Shown piece by piece: positions 1-9,277 of a DNA stretch of 64,000 bases (positions are counted from its first letter, which is position 1; every line of letters begins with the position of its first letter). A model generated the notes under the pieces. The model was not told the origin of the DNA. It saw only the letters and a program-made list of their open reading frames with translations, and made no database searches. Location of the stretch: the NCBI GenBank assembly GCA_947169155.1, contig CAMVON010000002.1, positions 124,001-188,000 of the forward strand, read 5' to 3'. This DNA comes from an uncultured Clostridiaceae bacterium. Lineage in GTDB: Bacteria; Bacillota; Clostridia; TANB77; CAG-465. A program made the translations under genes and the position numbers.

Positions 1-642
1 ATATATAAATCTCCAACAGATATGGGCGTTAATATGATCAAGCAATGTATCACAAATGATGAAGCTGTTCAAAAAGCTGCAACAGATGAGATAATTAGAA
101 GATATTATAACACACTTTGTGACTTTAAAAATCATATATGTGGCCAAGATGTAGTAGATCAATCAAAATCTCTAATGGATAAGCTTGAATTATCACTAGC
201 AGATAGAGAGGTTGCTCGTGTTGCAAATGAAACAGCAGAAAGAAGAAATGTAAGAATTCTTGCAATTGAATTAGATGATGGGAAAATAATTACAGGTAAA
301 GAATCTCAACTTTTAAGTGCTACAAGTGCAGCATTTTTAAATGCTATAAAAGAAATAGCAAAAATACCAGATAGCGAAATGTTATTATCACCTGCAGTTT
401 TAGATGGTATATACAAAATGAAGCAAAAAACATCATACAATACTTCATATTATTTGAGTTTACCTGAGGTATTAATTGCATTAAGCATATGTTCAATTAC
501 TAATCCAATAATAGAAAAAACAATAAGAGATTTAGAAAAATTAAGAGGATGTGAAGCACATGCAAGCTATATGCTAGATCAAAGTGAATTAAACGCATTA
601 AAAAATCTTGGAATAAACTTAACTTGTGAGCCTAAAATGTAG
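1..642 (+). CDS. DUF1846 family protein, C-terminal part (truncated by window start)
   Basis: Frame is open from base 1 (IYKSPTDMGVNMIKQCITNDEAVQKAATDEIIRRYYNTLCDF...), typical of the C-terminal half of DUF1846 proteins; stop at 640-642. Confidence 0.75.
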   Translation: MYKSPTDMGVNMIKQCITNDEAVQKAATDEIIRRYYNTLCDFKNHICGQDVVDQSKSLMDKLELSLADREVARVANETAERRNVRILAIELDDGKIITGKESQLLSATSAAFLNAIKEIAKIPDSEMLLSPAVLDGIYKMKQKTSYNTSYYLSLPEVLIALSICSITNPIIEKTIRDLEKLRGCEAHASYMLDQSELNALKNLGINLTCEPKM

Positions 643-707
643 CATACATATTGAAAATAGATGTAAAATAGTGTATTATTATATCAAATTAATAGGAGGA
701 AAGCAAA

Positions 708-1094
708 ATGAGAGCACAAATTGAAGAAAGAAATATTATAGTATATTTACTTTTAACACTTGTAACTTGTGGTATTTTTGGAATTTACTGGTTAATAGTA
801 ATACTAAAAGACATTGGTACTACATCTGGAGAAGATATTAATCCTTGGATGGTAATATTATTAACTATTATTACATGTGGTATTTATGGAATATACTATA
901 GTTACATGATTGGAAAATATATGGTAAAAGCTGGAGAAAACTACAATGTAAAAATTGAAGATAATTCAATTTTATACTTAATCCTAACTATTTTTGGATT
1001 TGGCATTGTAACATACTGCTTAGTACAAAATGACCTAAATACTATTGCTAAAACAAAAGCTCCAGAAGTAATTGTATCAAATGACAATAACTAG
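708..1094 (+). CDS. DUF4234-like small membrane protein
   Basis: RBS aggaggaaag; repeated LLLTLVTCGIFGIYW / LLTIITCGIYGIYY hydrophobic segments. Confidence 0.7.
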   Translation: MRAQIEERNIIVYLLLTLVTCGIFGIYWLIVILKDIGTTSGEDINPWMVILLTIITCGIYGIYYSYMIGKYMVKAGENYNVKIEDNSILYLILTIFGFGIVTYCLVQNDLNTIAKTKAPEVIVSNDNN

Positions 1095-1380
1095 TTTATG
1101 TCCAATTAAAACATTAACTGGACTAGATTGTCCTGGATGTGGAATAACAAGAATGTTTGTAGCTTTGTCTCATGGACATATATATCAAGCATTTAGATAT
1201 AATCCACTAGTTTTTATTGAATTACCAATTCTAATTATACTTATTTTATTATATAAATTTAATAAAAAATCTAGAAAGGTAGTCAATATATTATTTGTAA
1301 TACTTTTGGTAATAACAGTAGTATATGGTATTCTAAGAAATATTCCAATGTTTTATTTCTTAGCACCAACAGAAGTGTAA
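1072..1380 (+). CDS. DUF2752 domain-containing membrane protein
   Basis: CPIKTLTGLDCPGCGITRMFVALSHGHIYQAFRYNPL motif; start overlaps the upstream ORF (start could be 1081). Confidence 0.75.
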   Translation: MYQMTITSLCPIKTLTGLDCPGCGITRMFVALSHGHIYQAFRYNPLVFIELPILIILILLYKFNKKSRKVVNILFVILLVITVVYGILRNIPMFYFLAPTEV

Positions 1381-1413
1381 AAGATGACAGAACTTTTGGT
1401 TCTGTCTTTTTTT
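1381..1413 (+). terminator. intrinsic terminator
   Basis: agacagaac-ttt-gttctgtct-type hairpin followed by T run. Confidence 0.7.
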
Positions 1414-1536
1414 ATTTAAATTACTAAATAACAAGTAGAAAATAAACAAAATGTTTTACATAAAGAATAGAATTTTCTTGCAAAAATACGCCATATAATA
1501 TATAATAATATGTAGTTTTTTAAGGAGTGATAATAA

Positions 1537-2190
1537 TTGTTTGATATTTTTTCAAAAGAAGGATTAATAACATTTTTATATACATTACCAGCACTTGTGC
1601 TATCATTATCTATACATGAATATGCACACGCATGGGTAGCATACAAATTAGGAGATATAAGTCAAAAAATTAGAGGAAGACTAACATTAAATCCTCTAGC
1701 ACATATAGACCCAATAGGATTTATAGCAATTATGCTTATTGGTGTGGGTTGGGGTAAACCTGTAACAGTGGATGATAGAAACTTCAAAGATAGTAGAAAA
1801 GGAATGATGCTTACTTCTCTTGCAGGACCAGCGTCTAATTTACTAATTGCCATATTAGTTACTATAATACTAAAACTGCTTATGGTATTTGGAGTATTAA
1901 ATACTATGGTAAATAGTAATGTAGGTGGTATTATCCTAAATATGCTACTTTATGTTATTCAATTTAATATAGTATTTGGAATATTTAACCTTATACCATT
2001 ACCACCACTAGATGGATCTAAAGTTCTTGCATATTTTTTACCACAAAGAGCAAGAGGATTCATGTATACATTAGAAAGATATTCATTCTTTATAATACTA
2101 ATAATATATTTTACAAATTTAACATCATACATAATAACTCCAGGATATAATTTAATACTAAAACTAATTAACTGGATTTTGATGTTGTAG
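1537..2190 (+). CDS. site-2 protease family (M50-like) membrane metalloprotease
   Basis: HEYAHAW zinc motif, GPASNLLIA, NLIPLPPLDGSKVL; TTG start with upstream aggag. Confidence 0.85.
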   Translation: MFDIFSKEGLITFLYTLPALVLSLSIHEYAHAWVAYKLGDISQKIRGRLTLNPLAHIDPIGFIAIMLIGVGWGKPVTVDDRNFKDSRKGMMLTSLAGPASNLLIAILVTIILKLLMVFGVLNTMVNSNVGGIILNMLLYVIQFNIVFGIFNLIPLPPLDGSKVLAYFLPQRARGFMYTLERYSFFIILIIYFTNLTSYIITPGYNLILKLINWILML

Positions 2191-2202
2191 AAAGGAAATA
2201 AA

Positions 2203-3204
2203 ATGATTTGTTTAGGAATAGAAAGTAGTTGTGATGAAACAGCTGTAGCAATAATAAAAGATGGAAGAGAAGTACTTGCAAATGTTGTTTCAACTCAAAT
2301 ACCAATTCATAAAAAATTTGGAGGAGTAGTACCAGAAATTGCATCACGTAAACATTTAACAAATATTGCTTTTGTAGTAAGAGAAGCATTAGATCAAGCT
2401 GGACTAGATTTTAAAGATATAGACTATATTGGTGTGACATATGGACCAGGACTTGTTGGAGCGTTACTTGTAGGTGTAGCATATGCAAAATCATTAGCTT
2501 ATGCACTAAATATACCTATTGTTCCAACACATCATATTCATGGACATATTGCCGCAAACTATTTAACTTATCCAGAGTTAAAGCCACCATTTATGTCTTT
2601 AGTTGTATCTGGTGGACATACTCATTTAATTTATGTTAAAGATTATACAGAGTTTGAAATAATTGGAAAAACAAGAGATGACGCAGTAGGTGAAGCTTTT
2701 GATAAAGTAGCTCGTGTTCTAGGCCTTCCATATCCTGGTGGTCCAGAAGTTGACAAACTTGCTATGCAAGGAGAATATACATATAAATTACCAAAAACTA
2801 AGTTTGATAATTATGATTTCTCATTTAGTGGCATAAAAACTGCAGTAATAAATATTGCACATAAAGAAGGAGATTCTTTAAGAAAGGCAGATATTGCTCG
2901 TTCTTTTGAAGAAACCGTTACAGATGAGCTAATTAGTAATACTATGGCTGCTATGAAAGAGTTAAAAATAAACAAAGTGGTATTGGCAGGAGGAGTAAGT
3001 GCTAATAAGTTTTTAAGAGAAAAGTTACAAAAAGCAGCAAAAGATAGAAGATATGAATGCTACATTCCAGATTTTAAATATTGTACAGATAATGCGGCAA
3101 TGATTGCATCAGCTGCACACTATAATTTTATTGCTGGAAAATATTATGAAATAGAAGATAAATTAGACTTAAATGCTATTGCAAATTTAAAAATAGAAGA
3201 GTAG
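2203..3204 (+). CDS. tsaD: tRNA N6-adenosine threonylcarbamoyltransferase TsaD
   Basis: GIESSCDETA, HHIHGHIAANYL, VVSGGHTHLIY, AGGVSANKFLR motifs. Confidence 0.95.
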   Translation: MICLGIESSCDETAVAIIKDGREVLANVVSTQIPIHKKFGGVVPEIASRKHLTNIAFVVREALDQAGLDFKDIDYIGVTYGPGLVGALLVGVAYAKSLAYALNIPIVPTHHIHGHIAANYLTYPELKPPFMSLVVSGGHTHLIYVKDYTEFEIIGKTRDDAVGEAFDKVARVLGLPYPGGPEVDKLAMQGEYTYKLPKTKFDNYDFSFSGIKTAVINIAHKEGDSLRKADIARSFEETVTDELISNTMAAMKELKINKVVLAGGVSANKFLREKLQKAAKDRRYECYIPDFKYCTDNAAMIASAAHYNFIAGKYYEIEDKLDLNAIANLKIEE

Positions 3205-3212
3205 GTGAGAAA

Positions 3213-3923
3213 ATGGCAATATATGCAATATCAGATTTACACTTATCATTTGGTGTAAACAAACCAATGAATATATTTGGTGAGGTTTGGGATAATTATG
3301 AAGAACAAATTAAAAATAACTGGATAGAAACAGTAAAAGAAGATGACACTGTTATTATTCCTGGAGATATATCTTGGGCTATGACACTAGATGAGAGCAT
3401 CAAGGATTTTGAATATATTGCAAGTCTTCCAGGAAAGAAAATACTAATTAAAGGAAATCATGACTACTATTTTTCAACAGTAACTAAAATGAAAAAATTC
3501 TTTGAAGCACATGATTTCAAAAATATAGATATCGTTCACAATACTGCAATTGAAACAGATACACATATTATCTGTGGAACACGTGGATGGGGAAAAACAG
3601 AAGGAAACACTCAAGAAGAGGATGCAAGAATAATTGCAAGAGAAGAGACTAGACTTGAAAACTCTCTAAAAGCAGGAAAACTTTTACAAGATAAAGCAAA
3701 AGAAGAAAAAGGAATAGAAAAACCAATTATAGTTGCACTACATTTTCCTCCATTTGTTGGAAAATTTCAAGAAATAATGGAAGGATACAATGTAAAAACT
3801 TGCGTATATGGACATTTACATGGATATGCACATAATTTTGTAAAAGAAGGAATAATAGGAACAATAGACTATAAAATGGTAGGTTGTGATTATACAAAAA
3901 TGAAATTAATAAAGTTAGATTAA
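3213..3923 (+). CDS. metallophosphoesterase
   Basis: AISDLHLS, PGDISWA, KGNHDYY, ALHFPPF, YGHLHG motifs. Confidence 0.9.
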   Translation: MAIYAISDLHLSFGVNKPMNIFGEVWDNYEEQIKNNWIETVKEDDTVIIPGDISWAMTLDESIKDFEYIASLPGKKILIKGNHDYYFSTVTKMKKFFEAHDFKNIDIVHNTAIETDTHIICGTRGWGKTEGNTQEEDARIIAREETRLENSLKAGKLLQDKAKEEKGIEKPIIVALHFPPFVGKFQEIMEGYNVKTCVYGHLHGYAHNFVKEGIIGTIDYKMVGCDYTKMKLIKLD

Positions 3924-3952
3924 AAGAGGTACACCTTGTACCTCTTTTAACA
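3920..3952 (+). terminator. intrinsic terminator
   Basis: taaaagaggtac...gtacctctttta hairpin overlapping the stop codon. Confidence 0.65.
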
Positions 3953-3989
3953 TAAAATATATTAAATTCAATTAAACGACAAAAAACAC

Positions 3990-4018
3990 TTGAAAATTGA
4001 ATTAAAAGATGTTACAAT
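3990..4018 (+). promoter_or_regulatory. sigma-A-type promoter of tRNA-Trp
   Basis: TTGAAA-17-TACAAT immediately upstream of the tRNA. Confidence 0.6.
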
Positions 4019-4036
4019 AACATTGTTAAAACGCAT

Positions 4037-4110
4037 AGGGGCATAGTTCATCGGTAGAATAAGAGTCTCCAAAACTCCAGAGCTGGGTTCGATTCCTAGT
4101 GCCCCTGCCA
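4037..4110 (+). tRNA. tRNA-Trp (CCA anticodon), CCA encoded
   Basis: Cloverleaf: AGGGGCA/TGCCCCT acceptor, loop CTCCAAA, T-arm CTGGG-TTCGATT-CCTAG. Confidence 0.9.
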
Positions 4111-4116
4111 AATTAA

Positions 4117-4142
4117 CTCGAGATTTTCTCGAGCTTTTTTTT
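4117..4142 (+). terminator. intrinsic terminator after tRNA-Trp
   Basis: ctcgaga-ttt-tctcgag plus T run. Confidence 0.8.
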
Positions 4143-4205
4143 ACTCTTTTATTGAAAATATGAAGACTTTCATTTAAAATATATAATTACCAGGAGGAAA
4201 AAATA

Positions 4206-4763
4206 ATGAGGATAGGAATAGACATAGATGATACTATAACAGATTCATTTGTATATGTATTAGATAAAATTGCAAAAGATTATAACAAAGATTATAACAA
4301 GTTATTATCTAAAAATTTAAATTGGGACGATATTTATCATGGATTTGAAGATTTACCACCACTAATGGATTATGTTTTTTCAAACTACCATTTGTGGATA
4401 CCAGAGTTCAAGATAAAAGAAGATGCAATTGAAACTATGCAAAAACTATTAGATGATGGACATGAAATAATACTTGCAACAGCAAGATCTCACGCACTGC
4501 CAGGACAAAATCTAAAATATATAGAAGATAATAAAATTCCATGTACTAAATTAAGAGAAGCAGCTGGAAATAAAGTTGCAGTAGCACTTGAAGAAAAACT
4601 AGATCTTCTAATAGATGATAGCATAAATAATTGCACCCTTGTTAAAAGTGAAGGAATTCCTGTTCTTCTTTACGACAACCCATATAATAGAAAATGTACA
4701 ACTCTAGATAGGGTTTGCTCTTGGAAAGAAGTTTACGAGGTAGTAACTAATATGACGAAGTAA
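4206..4763 (+). CDS. HAD-family 5'-nucleotidase-like (NT5C-type) protein
   Basis: MRIGIDIDDTITDS, LATARSH, LLIDDS motifs. Confidence 0.75.
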   Translation: MRIGIDIDDTITDSFVYVLDKIAKDYNKDYNKLLSKNLNWDDIYHGFEDLPPLMDYVFSNYHLWIPEFKIKEDAIETMQKLLDDGHEIILATARSHALPGQNLKYIEDNKIPCTKLREAAGNKVAVALEEKLDLLIDDSINNCTLVKSEGIPVLLYDNPYNRKCTTLDRVCSWKEVYEVVTNMTK

Positions 4764-4775
4764 AGGGGAATTAAA

Positions 4776-5807
4776 ATGGATGAAGTAAGCATATTAAAAG
4801 ACTTAGTAAAATTTAATACTATTAAAGACAAAGAAAATGTAGAAATACTTAACTATGTTGAATCTACACTTAAAGAAATGGGATTTTCAACATGGCATCA
4901 TGGCAAGAATCTTGTTATGAGATTAGGAGACACACAAAGGCTTGGCTTTTTAGGTCATAGTGATACAGTAGACTACATTGAAGGCTGGCATACTAATCCA
5001 TTTGAATTAACTCAAGAAGGTAATACTCTTTATGGACTAGGTAGTTGCGATATGAAAGGTGGAATTGCATGTTTCATTCAAGCGTTAAGAGAGACAGACC
5101 TTACTAAACTTAAAAGTGGTATTAGAGTATATATAACATATGATGAAGAAATAGGCTTTGGTGGAATAGAAGAATTAGTTGCAAATGGTGAAAAATTTGC
5201 AGATTATATGGTAATAGGTGAGCCTACTGCAAACGATAGACTAACAGGATGCAAAGGACTACTTGCTTTCAAACTTAATACTAAAGGAATAAAACTACAC
5301 TCTAGTAGAACAGATAAAGGCAAAAGCGCAAATTCAGCTATGATTAAGTTTTTGTATGAACTTGAACAGTTTTACAACGAATCAATAAAAGTGGATAGAA
5401 ATGACAAATTCGAAGTACCATACACAACATTTAATGTAGGACTAATAAATGGTGGAAGTGGAATTAATTCTATATCAGATAACTGTGATGGATATGTAGA
5501 TTTTAGAATACTAGAAGAAAAACACATGGATATGATAAAAGATAAAGTTAAAGAATTAGCTTCAAAATATGAAGTAAACGTTATAACAGATGTAGATATT
5601 AAACCTTTTGATAACACTGTATCATTTATTCCAGAAAAAAAGACAGCAAACTTTATGACTGAAGCAAGCTTTATGGAAAATGTAAAAAGAATAATTCTTG
5701 GTCCTGGTCCTGTAACAGCACACGAAGTAGATGAACACGTAACAGTTGAGTCACTAAGAGAATGTGTTGAGCAATATAAAGAAATAATTGAAAAGGTATG
5801 TATGTAA
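4776..5807 (+). CDS. M20 family metallopeptidase
   Basis: FLGHSDTVD, GLGSCDMKGG, GEPTANDRLTGCKG motifs. Confidence 0.85.
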   Translation: MDEVSILKDLVKFNTIKDKENVEILNYVESTLKEMGFSTWHHGKNLVMRLGDTQRLGFLGHSDTVDYIEGWHTNPFELTQEGNTLYGLGSCDMKGGIACFIQALRETDLTKLKSGIRVYITYDEEIGFGGIEELVANGEKFADYMVIGEPTANDRLTGCKGLLAFKLNTKGIKLHSSRTDKGKSANSAMIKFLYELEQFYNESIKVDRNDKFEVPYTTFNVGLINGGSGINSISDNCDGYVDFRILEEKHMDMIKDKVKELASKYEVNVITDVDIKPFDNTVSFIPEKKTANFMTEASFMENVKRIILGPGPVTAHEVDEHVTVESLRECVEQYKEIIEKVCM

Positions 5808-5854
5808 AAATACATACCTTGTTTTATTTTTTTATAATTTAGTATATAATAATT

Positions 5855-6817
5855 ATGAATATAAGGAGAGTGTTATATATGGAAGAAATTGAAGGATTTA
5901 AAAATATGAGAATAGTAGATAATTTCTATCAAACATCAAGCTTTTTTCCAATGCCAACAATTGAAATATCTACATTAGATGAAAAAGGAAATACAAATAT
6001 AGGTTCATACTCACTATGTTTTCCATACTATATTGCAGGAAAAGGATATTATGCAATGGTGCTAGAGTGCAGAAATAGTTCAAATACTTGTAAAAACTTA
6101 TTAACAAACGGAAAATGTGCACTAAATTTCATTACTCATGACAAAAAATTCTTTAAAGAAGCAGTAAGACTGGGTTTCCCAGGCGAGACAACAGAGGAAA
6201 AAATGAAAGACTGCGTTTATACATTAATAGATGGTAAACGTGCTAAAGAAAATCCAGACGAAAAATATCCAAAAATTGTTAAAGAGGCATATCAAGTATT
6301 TGAATGTACTTGGGTAAAGGAATTAGATAACGCAGCAAATGATCCAATACTTGAAGACTATGAAGGATATCCATATCATGATTTTAATGGAATAACAAGT
6401 CAATATGGTGCACACTTTATACTAAAAATAGACAATATATTGATGAAAGATAAATATTATAACAGCATTATAAATGGAGTAAAAGCATCAGGATTTCCAG
6501 ATGTACCAGTAGACTATGGCTACAGAGATAGTAAGAATTTCTGGTATACTAAGTTTAGAAAACCAATATGCGAACCAATACCAGAAAATAAAGGTGTAGG
6601 GCTCGACTCTGTAAAATATGCTGCAAAAAGAATTGATCCAGAAGTTGAGTTTACAGATGAAGCATGTGCAATGCTTGTAAAAGTACCAAGAGTATTCTTA
6701 AATACTGTCCTAAAAGGATGTGTTAAATGGGCAAAAGAAAATAATTGTACATTAATTACACCAAAAGAGATGCAAATTATTAATGATAAACGTAGCAAAG
6801 AAAAAAATGGAAAATAG
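5855..6817 (+). CDS. flavin reductase-like protein with a C-terminal PCP_red-like helical domain
   Basis: N-terminal FMN-binding split-barrel-like pattern; C-terminus VEFTDEACAMLVKVPRVFLNTVLKGCVKWAKENNCTLITPKEM. ATG at 5879 is an alternative start. Confidence 0.6.
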   Translation: MNIRRVLYMEEIEGFKNMRIVDNFYQTSSFFPMPTIEISTLDEKGNTNIGSYSLCFPYYIAGKGYYAMVLECRNSSNTCKNLLTNGKCALNFITHDKKFFKEAVRLGFPGETTEEKMKDCVYTLIDGKRAKENPDEKYPKIVKEAYQVFECTWVKELDNAANDPILEDYEGYPYHDFNGITSQYGAHFILKIDNILMKDKYYNSIINGVKASGFPDVPVDYGYRDSKNFWYTKFRKPICEPIPENKGVGLDSVKYAAKRIDPEVEFTDEACAMLVKVPRVFLNTVLKGCVKWAKENNCTLITPKEMQIINDKRSKEKNGK

Positions 6818-6970
6818 TTGAGAGGGAGAGAAAATCTCCCTTTTTCTTTTACATAATGGAATAAATTAGAAATATAGTCCATAAAATATTATTAAGAAAA
6901 ATTAAAAAAAATTAAAAAACTTATTGACAAAACGACCAAACATGATTATAATTATATATGTAAGTTGAAT

Positions 6971-7044
6971 GCGGGTGTAGTTCAATGGTAGAACGTCAGC
7001 CTTCCAAGCTGAATACGTGAGTCCGATTCTCATCACCCGCTCCA
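6971..7044 (+). tRNA. tRNA-Gly (TCC anticodon), CCA encoded
   Basis: GCGGGTG/CACCCGC acceptor, TCAGC-CTTCCAA-GCTGA anticodon arm; upstream TTGACA-17-TATAAT promoter. Confidence 0.95.
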
Positions 7045-7125
7045 AACTTTTAAAGGGAAAGATTGAAGTAATATTATGTATTGCTCAATTTTTCTCTTTT
7101 TTTGTTTTCAAAGGAGGTAATTTAA

Positions 7126-7626
7126 ATGAAGACAAATATTTCAAGTTTAATGATTATGCTTTCAAATAAAGAAAGCGATTTAGCTACTGCTAAATCTAAT
7201 ATCCTAGATTATGCAGTAAACACATCTATACAAGAACTAGATGGAACAGTAAATGTTACCGAAGACTATAAAGTAGATTTTGATGAAGCATATAGTCAAA
7301 TAGATGAGCTAATAAAAGACATAGTAAAAATTAAAGCAACTATAAATGCAAAAAACAATGAGTTTAAACTTAGTGATGGAAGAAGCATACAAGAAGCAAT
7401 AGCAGAAAATGGTGTTCTTAGAAAAATGAGAATAACATATAAATCACTACTTTGTAGAAAAGCTTCTAAAAGAAGAGAGACAGAAGTCAACAATTCATAT
7501 TTTGAATGTAGAACTCTAAACTTTGATCCAAAAGAGCTAAAAGCTAAAGTTGAAGAGCTAGACAGAAAAATTGAGAAAACAGACTTTGAAATATCTAGAT
7601 TAAATTCAATAGAATTTGAATACTAG
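7126..7626 (+). CDS. DIP1984-like coiled-coil family protein
   Basis: LSDGRSIQEAIAENGVLRKMRITYKSLL resembles the conserved 'DGRtl.dllarRdaL' block; RBS aaaggaggt. Confidence 0.5.
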   Translation: MKTNISSLMIMLSNKESDLATAKSNILDYAVNTSIQELDGTVNVTEDYKVDFDEAYSQIDELIKDIVKIKATINAKNNEFKLSDGRSIQEAIAENGVLRKMRITYKSLLCRKASKRRETEVNNSYFECRTLNFDPKELKAKVEELDRKIEKTDFEISRLNSIEFEY

Positions 7627-7661
7627 AAATAATATAAATTTGGAAATGATATATTAATATA

Positions 7662-7955
7662 TACTTTCTGGTGCTTGCATATACCTGCAAGTTAAATGGG
7701 GCGGAAACCTACAGCCATCAATCTTTCCTTTATATTTATTAGTTATTATTTTAGGTAGAATGAAAGACAACTTATAATTTATTGTTACAAGTTACTTTAT
7801 GATATTTTAGTTTATAGATTATTAATTACAATTAAATAGTGCTTGCTCAATAAGCATTATCTAAATAGGTGTAAATGTTTTTTAATTAACTATTAGTATA
7901 TTGGAAGATTGGAAGAGACACCAAGTCCATTAGGACACGGCGTCTCTTTTTTATT
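7662..7955 (+). ncRNA. candidate structured non-coding RNA (family not identified)
   Basis: About 390-nt ORF-free intergenic region ending in an intrinsic terminator (agagacacc...ggcgtctcttttttatt). Contains hairpin cttgca-tatacc-tgcaag and long-range pairing caatctttcc (7719-7728) with ggaagattg (7902-7910). Confidence 0.4.
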
Positions 7956-8014
7956 ATTTATACAAAAATTATTTGTTTTATGTTATACTAAAAATATAAT
8001 TAAGAGGTGAAATT

Positions 8015-9172
8015 ATGAATAAGAGCGTAAAGATTGTTCTAGGAATAATACTAGTTGCAATAGTTGGTGTAGCAGTGGCAATGATTATAATTATTAATGG
8101 AGCAAAGAACAAACCATTAAGTATTAAAAATTATTGTATCAAACATGATGAAAAATTTGGTGGAATATATGTAGATATCTCTATTGAAGACTTCAATGCT
8201 TTAGGTTTTGAATTTGGAGATAGCATTAACATTAAATTATCTAATGGATATGAACTAAATGATCTTCCATATTATAATGGATACTATGTAGATATGGGTG
8301 AAGCATTAGTTGTAGGATATCCAAAATATGAATATGTAAAAATAGGAATAAACTATGGAGATGATATTTGGACTCTAGCAAATGTTAAAGAAGATGACAC
8401 TATAACTCTTACATTAAATGAAAAGGGAAAATACAAAGATATTCAAGAATCATCAGATATACATTATGTAGAAGAACAAGGCGAATTAAGTGATGTTGTA
8501 TTTGCAAACTTTAGAAGTGTAAAAGTTGGAGGACTTAAAGATAATATCTTATATCGTAGTGCATCTCCAATAGATAATACACATAATAGAGCGGCAATTA
8601 CAGACAAACTTGCAAAAGAAGCAGGCATAAAATATGATGTTGACCTTTCAGATAGCGATGAAGAAATAACTGAACATATAGATAAATCAGACTTTAATTC
8701 ACCATATTTTGTATCATTACTAAGAGATAATAAAGTTATAGCATTAGATATGAGCATGAACTTTAAATCAGAAGATTTCAAGCAAAGCTTAGTAAAAGGG
8801 TTAACTCAAATGAGCAAAAACGAAGGACCATATTTAATACACTGTGTAGAAGGAAAAGATAGAACTGGATTTGTTTGTATGTTACTTGAAGGATTAGCAG
8901 CAGCTTCATACGAAGAGATAGTAGATGATTACATGTTAACTTATGAAAACTATTATGGTATAACAAAAGAAACAGAACCTACAAAATATGAAACAATTAA
9001 AGCTAGAAATATAAATGCAATGCTTTTATATGTGACTAGAGTAGAAAACGTTGAAGAATTAAAAACAGCAAATCTAAACGAAAAGATAGGTAAATATTTA
9101 GAATCTATAGGAATGGAGAGAAATGATATAGATGCACTGACATATCGATTAACAGGAGCAATTATAGATTAA
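8015..9172 (+). CDS. tyrosine-protein phosphatase, membrane-anchored, with an N-terminal SAM_HAT_C-like beta domain
   Basis: HCVEGKDRTGFV P-loop (C-x5-R); DNILYRSASP; N-terminal TM; GFEFGDSINIKLSNGYEL...YYVDMGEALVVGYPKYEYVKIGINYGD. Confidence 0.75.
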   Translation: MNKSVKIVLGIILVAIVGVAVAMIIIINGAKNKPLSIKNYCIKHDEKFGGIYVDISIEDFNALGFEFGDSINIKLSNGYELNDLPYYNGYYVDMGEALVVGYPKYEYVKIGINYGDDIWTLANVKEDDTITLTLNEKGKYKDIQESSDIHYVEEQGELSDVVFANFRSVKVGGLKDNILYRSASPIDNTHNRAAITDKLAKEAGIKYDVDLSDSDEEITEHIDKSDFNSPYFVSLLRDNKVIALDMSMNFKSEDFKQSLVKGLTQMSKNEGPYLIHCVEGKDRTGFVCMLLEGLAAASYEEIVDDYMLTYENYYGITKETEPTKYETIKARNINAMLLYVTRVENVEELKTANLNEKIGKYLESIGMERNDIDALTYRLTGAIID

Positions 9173-9177
9173 AATAG

Positions 9178-9205
9178 CAGAGTAGTACACATATAGTACT
9201 ACTCT
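9178..9205 (+). terminator. intrinsic-type hairpin
   Basis: gagtagtac...gtactactc. Confidence 0.5.
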
Positions 9206-9277
9206 TGTGTTATAATTATTGTAAAATAATAAAAAAAGATATATAATGTAGTCGTCAAAATATATTGAGGTGTTTGT

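Noticed and set aside
2168-2389. Minus-strand ORFs antisense to tsaD and, likewise, many 60-150 aa minus/plus ORFs lying inside longer conserved genes (e.g. 5372-5815, 10360-10680, 19956-20378, 42523-43026)
   Set aside because: They overlap strongly supported genes, lack RBS and family motifs, and arise from biased codon usage of the coding strand.
4037-4110. tRNA-Trp as possible pseudo-tRNA because of an A27-C43 mismatch
   Set aside because: All other stems, the CCA end, promoter and terminator are intact; a single terminal anticodon-stem mismatch is tolerated.
7126-7626. Possible toxin-antitoxin or phage protein next to tRNA-Gly
   Set aside because: Sequence fits a DIP1984-like housekeeping/unknown family and no integrase or att duplication is visible near the tRNA.
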